Assembly: GCA_038259155.1 (NCBI GenBank)
Contig: JBBSPE010000001.1
Span: forward strand, 1 to 64,000
Source: JAABRT01 sp038259155
GTDB taxonomy: Bacteria > Gemmatimonadota > Gemmatimonadetes > Gemmatimonadales > Gemmatimonadaceae
DNA: 64,000 bases
Direction: 5' to 3'
A program made the position numbers and the translations under genes. Below are positions 58,961-64,000 of the stretch, one piece after another. A model generated the notes under the pieces. It was given only the letters and a program-made list of their open reading frames with translations, did not search any database and was not told the DNA's origin. Positions within the stretch are counted from its first letter, which is position 1; each line of letters begins with the position of its first letter.

Positions 58961-60979
58961 TCAGGGCGAAAGCACCACGCGCCAGCCGGCAAAGCCGCCG
59001 CTGTGCGCTGTCGCCGAACGCGGTGGCAGCTCCACCAGATACGCCCACGCGTGGCGCCAGTCACCCGGTCGGAACACGCTGGGGCCGGGCGCCACCGGCG
59101 CACGGAACGCCATCCGGGCCACGACGCGCCCTTCAAGCGCGGTCACGCCACCCGACGGGTCGGCCAAGTGCACCACCGCACCGGCACCAAATGCCGGGCG
59201 AAATGCGCCGGCTGCGAAGTGGACAGCCACCACCGTGTCGCGCACGCCGGCGCGCAGCATGCCGTCAATTCGCGGCGACGGACGTGTGGTCACGGCCCGA
59301 TCAATGGCCACACTGTCGGTGGGGGCGATCTTCAGGCCAAAGAAGCGGTGCGTGGCCCACTCCGTCAGACGCACCACCGAGGTACTGTCGCCGGAGAGCG
59401 CCGGCAGCCACGGCGCCACAGCGGACAGCATGGCCGACGCCGCACCGGGCAACGTGCTGCTCGTGGTGAGCGGCGCGCCCGCCTCGGGTGCCGCGACGGT
59501 GGACAGACCCGGCGCCACCACGTCCAGCGCCGCGCGGAACGCGGGGTCATCGTACGCAGCGTACGACCAGAGCACGTCATCGCCGCGGGTCATTTCCAGC
59601 AGGCGGCGCACACCGACGCGCACCGCATCGCCAACCAGCGCCACGCGACGCGCTGGATCGACCGGAATGAACCCCACGGCCGGCTCGATCTGCTCACGCA
59701 TGCGACGCTCGAGCACCACTACCGGGCCCGTACTCCACCCCTCCGCGATAGCGGCGTCGAGTGCCTGGTCCACCACCTCGCTCACGGTTCTCGCCATGGT
59801 GGGCGAGAGCGACGGCGGCACCGACGACGGGTCGAGGCGTCCGGACGGCGAAATGGTGACGTCGGGTGCCAGCCCTCCGGTAGACCGACCACCACTCTCC
59901 TGTCGCCGCTCCAGCGGCACACCCGAGGGTGGCAGCCAGCGCGCCGTGGTCATTTTGAGCGAGAGTTCGGAATTGATGTTCACCACCCGCTGCACCACGC
60001 CTTTGCCGTAGGTGCGCTCGCCGACCAGCAGCGCCCGCCCATGGTCGCGCAGCGCCGCCGCAATGATTTCGGCCGAGCTGGCGGTGTTGCCGTCGACCAG
60101 CAGCACGATAGGGAGCGAGGGCCAGCGACTGTTGCGCACCGTCTCCACCTGATTCATCGGCGCGCCACGACGCTCCAGCGAGGCCACCACATCGCCGCGC
60201 GACAGGAACAGGCCGGCGGCCTTGACGCCCTCTTCGTACAGGCCACCCACGTTGCCGCGCAAGTCGAGAATGAGAGAGCGGGCACCGCGCTCCACCAGCC
60301 GGTCCACGGCCTTCTCCAGCTCGTCTGCGGACCCGCTGGCTGAACTCGCAAGTCGCGCGTAGCCCACGCCTTCTGCGGCGAGAAGCGCATCACTCACGGC
60401 AGTAACGCGCCATGGAGCGCGCACCAAAGAAACATTTACGCTATCGGCACTACCCGCACGCTGGATCTCCAACCGGATCGTATCGGAAGACACGCCGTTC
60501 GCATCGGTGACGCCCGCGTCCGGCCGCGGCATGCTCCACGCGTCCACCGCGCGCCGTCCGTCCACCAGCGCCACCAAGTCGCCCGCGCGAACACCCGCCG
60601 TGGCCGCCGGCGAGCCCGGCTGCACCCGGCGCACCAGGAGTGATGACCCGCGCAGCCGCAGCAGGAGTCCCAGGCCCTGACTCTCGCCGCGGAGCGTGCC
60701 GCGGTAGCTCGCGATGCCCTCACGCTCGAGCAGCGCGGCGTAGGGGTCGTGCAGTTCGCGCAGCATGCCACTCACGGCGCGGCGCATGAGCTCACTCTCG
60801 GGGAGCGAATCCAGAAAGTTCACGCGCACCGAGTCCAGCGCCGTGGAGAGCAGCCGCTCTCGGGCCCACGGCTGGCGCGACTGTTCCATGCGGGCGCCGA
60901 ACCAGCTGCCGAACGCAAAAGCGCCCGCCACGCCCGTCATGGCCGCAGTCCGCCACCACAGGGTTCGCGTGGTGATCAC
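58961..60979 (-). CDS. S41 (CtpA-type) secreted protease with C-terminal extension
   Basis: The 672-residue protein starts at GTG 60979 with an N-terminal membrane anchor/signal (TAAMTGVAGAFAFGSWFG). It has a PDZ-like domain (LGLLLRLRGSSLLVRRVQPG, AGVRAGDLVALVDGRR) and the S41 core: GARSLILDLRGNVGGLYEEG, VLLVDGNTASSAEIIAAALR with the nucleophile Ser, and VGERTYGKGVVQ with the general-base Lys. A C-terminal part of about 200 residues (from VDQALDAAIAEGW) is not part of the usual protease. It is the first gene of the leftward operon with the barrel protein. Confidence 0.88.
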   Translation of the reverse strand: MITTRTLWWRTAAMTGVAGAFAFGSWFGARMEQSRQPWARERLLSTALDSVRVNFLDSLPESELMRRAVSGMLRELHDPYAALLEREGIASYRGTLRGESQGLGLLLRLRGSSLLVRRVQPGSPAATAGVRAGDLVALVDGRRAVDAWSMPRPDAGVTDANGVSSDTIRLEIQRAGSADSVNVSLVRAPWRVTAVSDALLAAEGVGYARLASSASGSADELEKAVDRLVERGARSLILDLRGNVGGLYEEGVKAAGLFLSRGDVVASLERRGAPMNQVETVRNSRWPSLPIVLLVDGNTASSAEIIAAALRDHGRALLVGERTYGKGVVQRVVNINSELSLKMTTARWLPPSGVPLERRQESGGRSTGGLAPDVTISPSGRLDPSSVPPSLSPTMARTVSEVVDQALDAAIAEGWSTGPVVVLERRMREQIEPAVGFIPVDPARRVALVGDAVRVGVRRLLEMTRGDDVLWSYAAYDDPAFRAALDVVAPGLSTVAAPEAGAPLTTSSTLPGAASAMLSAVAPWLPALSGDSTSVVRLTEWATHRFFGLKIAPTDSVAIDRAVTTRPSPRIDGMLRAGVRDTVVAVHFAAGAFRPAFGAGAVVHLADPSGGVTALEGRVVARMAFRAPVAPGPSVFRPGDWRHAWAYLVELPPRSATAHSGGFAGWRVVLSP

Positions 60980-61327
60980 ACGCGCTCCCGCGCCGCTCCA
61001 CCCATTGGGCGGAGCACAAGCACGCGATCGTCGCTGGATCTCACTCCCTGCGTCACCTGACTGCTCCTTCGAGACTGTGACCGTCCAGACCCGCGGCGCC
61101 GGGGAACCCGATGCGCGCTCCGGGGCATCATCTAGCTGGGTGTCGGGGTCCGGCAACGTTCCTCGTGGCCGCGTGTGCCCCCTGCACCGAGTACCGCGCA
61201 CACACCGACACGTTCCCTGCGGGGACGCCGTTCGCCGCGCAATCCCGTATTCTGAATATCGACCGCCACAACGTGCAGACGCAGATTTGCTCTTTCTGCG
61301 CCCTTTTTCCTCGTTGCCCCCACGCAC
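60980..61327 (+). other. Divergent intergenic region between S41 protease and nhaA
   Basis: This 348-base stretch probably carries the two divergent promoters. The part near 61245-61300 is less GC-rich (contains CGTATTCTGAATATCG and a stem GCAGA...TCTGC at 61280-61300). I see no gene and no clear promoter box. Confidence 0.5.
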
Positions 61328-62764
61328 GTGTCCGCCGAGACCACTACCAGCTCCGACGCCGAGAGCGTGCTTGATCCAGCGGGAATGCCAGATGCGGGCG
61401 AGACGCCCGTGATCAGCATTCAGCTGCCGCCGCCGCCCTCACAGGAGCCGAACGAGCCGCTGGCGGAACGCGTGCTCGCGCCGTTCCAGCGCTTCGCGCA
61501 CGCCGAAGCCTCTGGCGGACTTGTCCTGCTCTTCAACGCGCTGCTCGCCCTCGCGTGGGCCAACTCGCCGTGGGGTGAGAGCTACCACCACTTGTGGGAG
61601 CTGCCGCTCACCATCGGCGTGCCGGGCTTTGGTCTCACCGAGACGCTGCACCACTGGATCAACGACGGCCTCATGGCCGTGTTCTTTTTCGTGGTGGGCC
61701 TCGAGATCAAGCGCGAGATCCTGGTGGGCGAGCTGGCCAGCGTACGCCAGGCCGCGCTGCCGCTCTTTGCCGCGCTGGGCGGCATGCTCGTGCCGGCGCT
61801 CGTGTTTGTGAGCCTCACCTTCGGGACCGACGACATGAAGGGCTGGGGCGTGCCCATGGCCACCGACATCGCGTTTGCTCTTGGCATCGCGGCGCTGCTC
61901 GGCTCGCGCGTGCCCACCAGCCTCAAGATCTTTCTCGCGGCACTCGCCATCGTGGACGACATTGGCGCCGTGCTCGTGATCGCGTTGTTCTACACCGCGT
62001 CCATTCAGGCCATGGCGCTGCTGGTCGCCGCGGGCATGATGTTGCTGCTCATCGGCCTCAACCGCGCCGGCGTGCGGTCATCCATTCCGTACTTCCTGAT
62101 CGGCATCGTGCTCTGGGTGGCGTTCCTCAAGAGCGGCGTGCACGCCACGATTGCCGGCGTGCTGTTGGCGCTCACCATTCCCGCCAGCACGCGCATTTCC
62201 GGTCGCCAGTTCGTGCGCGAGTCCAGCGAACATCTCAAGGACTTCAACGCGGCCTGTGAAAACGATCCCGAGGAGTTCAGCACCACGCAGCGTCATCAGG
62301 AGCCGATTTTTGCACTTGAGGACACCACGCATCGGGCGCAGTCACCGCTGCTCCGCCTCGAGTACAAGCTGCATGGCGTCGTGGCGTTTTTCATCATGCC
62401 CATTTTTGCGCTCGCGAATGCGGGCGTGGCGTTCACCGGCGGTGTAAGTGATGCCGTCACCAGCCGCGCGGTGCTCGGCATCTTTTTTGGCCTGGTGATC
62501 GGCAAGCCGGTGGGCATCGTGCTGTTTTCTTGGCTGGCCGTGCGCTTCCGGTTCGCCGACCTGCCCTACGGCACCAACTTCCGCCACGTGCTCGGCATGG
62601 GCGCGCTCGGTGGCATCGGCTTCACGATGGCGCTGTTCATTGCGGCGCTGGCGTTTGGTGAGGGTGCCCAGCTGGAGGCGGCGAAGCTTGGTATTCTCGC
62701 CGGCTCACTGGTGGCGGGTATTTTGGGCTGGTTGTTGTTGCAGCGTGAAGCGAATCACGACTAG
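61328..62764 (+). CDS. nhaA: Na+/H+ antiporter NhaA
   Basis: The 478-residue protein is a standard NhaA: NDGLMAVFFFVVGLEIKREI, GWGVPMATDIAFALGIAALL (with the twin-aspartate helix AIVDDIGAVLVIALFY, Asp-Asp for Na+/H+), GVHATIAGVLLALTIPAS and HGVVAFFIMPIFALANAGV. It has an extended hydrophilic N-terminus of about 45 residues and a loop with RHQEPIFALEDTTHRAQSPL. GTG 61328 is used as start. It pumps Na+ out with H+ entry in alkaline or salty conditions. Confidence 0.95.
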   Translation: MSAETTTSSDAESVLDPAGMPDAGETPVISIQLPPPPSQEPNEPLAERVLAPFQRFAHAEASGGLVLLFNALLALAWANSPWGESYHHLWELPLTIGVPGFGLTETLHHWINDGLMAVFFFVVGLEIKREILVGELASVRQAALPLFAALGGMLVPALVFVSLTFGTDDMKGWGVPMATDIAFALGIAALLGSRVPTSLKIFLAALAIVDDIGAVLVIALFYTASIQAMALLVAAGMMLLLIGLNRAGVRSSIPYFLIGIVLWVAFLKSGVHATIAGVLLALTIPASTRISGRQFVRESSEHLKDFNAACENDPEEFSTTQRHQEPIFALEDTTHRAQSPLLRLEYKLHGVVAFFIMPIFALANAGVAFTGGVSDAVTSRAVLGIFFGLVIGKPVGIVLFSWLAVRFRFADLPYGTNFRHVLGMGALGGIGFTMALFIAALAFGEGAQLEAAKLGILAGSLVAGILGWLLLQREANHD

Positions 62765-62814
62765 GACAGTCGCCGATCAGCACCTCTGGCATCTCCAACC
62801 AGCCTGCTCGCACC

Positions 62815-64000
62815 GTGACGCGTTCACCCGCCCTGTTGTTCTCGTTGTTGCTGCTGACGGCACCGGCGCTCGTTGCCCAGAACGCCGTGACAGACAGCTC
62901 ACCGGTCACGGCCAACCTCTCCGGCCGCGTGTTCGACTACACCGTTCGCGCGCCGCTGCAGGGCGCCACGGTGCAGCTCGTGTCCTCCACCAGTCTCGAA
63001 GTCGTTCGGCGCACGACGTCCAACGACCTGGGCCGATTCGATATGGCCGACCTGCCGGCGGGCTCGTACCTCATCGGTTTCGAGCATCCGCGGCTCGATT
63101 CGCTGCTGCTCGATGCTCCGGTGAGCCCGCTCGTGCTGCAGGCCGGCGACCGCGCAGAACTCACGCTCGCGATTCCGGCCGTCGAGGCACTCTACGACGC
63201 GTGGTGTGGCGACGCACCGCGTTCGGCCACCGGCGCGTCCGGCTCCGCTGCCGCCGCCGAAGCGGGCGTCTTGCTGGGTCGCGCGCGCACGCCGGATGGC
63301 CGGCCGCTCGCCGATTCGACGCGCCTCGAGGTGAGCTGGCGTGACGTGGTGGTCGGTCCTCGAGGCGTCTCATCGGATATCCAGCTGCGTATCGTGCCCG
63401 TCGGGATGGGCGGGACTTTCGCGGCGTGCAACTTGCCGCCGGACGGTGCGCTGTCTGTGCAGATCATTGCCGGTACCGACAGCTCCGGTATGGTGGAGCT
63501 CGACGTGCCGGCGACTCGACTGCTCGTGCGGGATCTGTTTCTGGGGACGGGTACGTCGCAACAGTTGCTGGTGGGCCGCGTATCTGCTCCGGACAGCCAG
63601 CCTGTCGCGAGCGCCCGCGTGCGCATTGCCGGCACCACAGACATTGCGCTCACCAATCAGCGCGGCGTGTTCACGCTGTCCAACGCACCACTCGGCTCGC
63701 AGACGCTCGAGGTGGTCGCGATTGGCTATGAACCGCGTCGGTTGCCCGTTGACATCGTCGCGGGAACGCCGGACACCGTGCGCGTAGCCATGATCTCGAC
63801 GAGCAATCGGCTGGAGCGCGTGTCCGTGACGGCGAACAGTTGGCGCGCGGGATTCGATCAGCGACGGACCCGTTCGTACGGCCAGTTCATGGACGAGGAA
63901 GAAATCCGGCGCAAGAAGCCGGTGATGATTGCCGACGTGTTTCAGGGGGTCAGTTCGGTGATCCGGGAGCCCACCGGTTCGTTCTCGTCGGGGCTCAAGG
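62815..64000 (+). CDS. Secreted carboxypeptidase-regulatory/TonB-plug-like protein, C-terminus beyond window
   Basis: From GTG 62815 a signal peptide (SPALLFSLLLLTAPALVAQ) precedes a carboxypeptidase-regulatory-like domain (GRVFDYTVRAPLQGATVQLV, LGRFDMADLPAGSYLIGFEH). A middle domain with a further regulatory-like copy follows (LLVGRVSAPDSQPVASARVR, RGVFTLSNAPLGSQTLEVVA, GYEPRRLP). At the window's end the sequence FMDEEEIRRKKPVMIADVFQ resembles the start of a TonB plug. The frame is open at 64000 with at least 395 residues seen. It resembles the broken gene at 31293-32161 in its plan. Function unknown. Confidence 0.85.
   Translation, partial: MTRSPALLFSLLLLTAPALVAQNAVTDSSPVTANLSGRVFDYTVRAPLQGATVQLVSSTSLEVVRRTTSNDLGRFDMADLPAGSYLIGFEHPRLDSLLLDAPVSPLVLQAGDRAELTLAIPAVEALYDAWCGDAPRSATGASGSAAAAEAGVLLGRARTPDGRPLADSTRLEVSWRDVVVGPRGVSSDIQLRIVPVGMGGTFAACNLPPDGALSVQIIAGTDSSGMVELDVPATRLLVRDLFLGTGTSQQLLVGRVSAPDSQPVASARVRIAGTTDIALTNQRGVFTLSNAPLGSQTLEVVAIGYEPRRLPVDIVAGTPDTVRVAMISTSNRLERVSVTANSWRAGFDQRRTRSYGQFMDEEEIRRKKPVMIADVFQGVSSVIREPTGSFSSGLK

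Noticed and set aside
1..64000. CRISPR arrays, tRNA or rRNA genes
   Set aside because: I found no regularly spaced repeats with unique spacers, and no rRNA- or tRNA-like sequence on reading. A covariance search would be needed to exclude a tRNA fully.

Overview
This window is a high-GC chromosomal segment from a diderm, motile bacterium. About two thirds of it is one large flagellar locus. P-ring, L-ring and FlgA genes imply an outer membrane. The very high GC, compact overlapping genes, abundant secreted carboxypeptidase-regulatory-like proteins and the sequence style of the flagellar proteins suggest Gemmatimonadota (Gemmatimonas-like). That placement is inference; no rRNA or marker gene is present to fix it.

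Layout. 1-2.25 kb: a Cys-rich protein (cut by the left edge), a small membrane protein and an amidase. 2.5-14.5 kb: rod, MS-ring, switch, export ATPase and hook genes (flgB, flgC, an unknown gene, fliE, fliF, fliG, fliH, fliI, fliJ, a ylxF/motE-like gene, fliK, flgD, flgE). 14.9-18.5 kb: fliL, fliM, fliN and a fused fliO-fliP, closed by a strong intrinsic terminator. 18.8-26.2 kb: fliQ, fliR, flhB, flhA, flhF, flhG, the sigma factor fliA and a membrane protein in the position of SwrB. 26.3-34.5 kb: an accessory segment with a decayed AbiEii-like toxin pair, a CNB-thioredoxin-reductase-like enzyme, an IS91-type transposase remnant, a deleted DUF2200 gene, one gene broken by a TAG, one broken at a run of eight G, and integron attC-like sites. 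34.8-43.8 kb: flgF, flgG, flgA, flgH, flgI, flgJ, flgN, flgK, csrA, motA and motB, with an opposed degenerate histidine-kinase-like gene. 43.9-64 kb: EAL-HDOD protein, glycine-zipper lipoprotein plus ABC transporter, divergent Nramp, Ser/Thr kinase, a leftward operon (S41 protease, beta-barrel protein, methyltransferase, cysE, cysK), nhaA and a TonB-plug-like protein cut by the right edge.

The flagellar genes build one machine. Export gate (FliP/Q/R, FlhA/B) and ATPase (FliH/I/J) secrete rod, hook and junction subunits; FlgA/H/I make the P and L rings; FliM/N/G and MotA/B make the switch and stator; FlhF/FlhG would set position and number; FliA and CsrA regulate late genes. FliC, FliD, FlgL, FlgM, FliW and chemotaxis genes are not in the window.

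Most notable: the FliK-like protein carries a complete-looking M15 (VanY/CwlK-type) peptidoglycan peptidase domain between its N-terminal half and its FliK C-terminal domain, while FlgJ lacks its muramidase domain. This suggests that the wall-cutting activity normally joined to FlgJ may be built into the hook-length protein. Other departures from the norm are a FliO-FliP fusion with an internal signal peptide, an FlhG without either P-loop lysine, a very short FlgB without the rod motif, an FlgH without a lipidation cysteine, and a shared upstream sequence motif before three flagellar operons.
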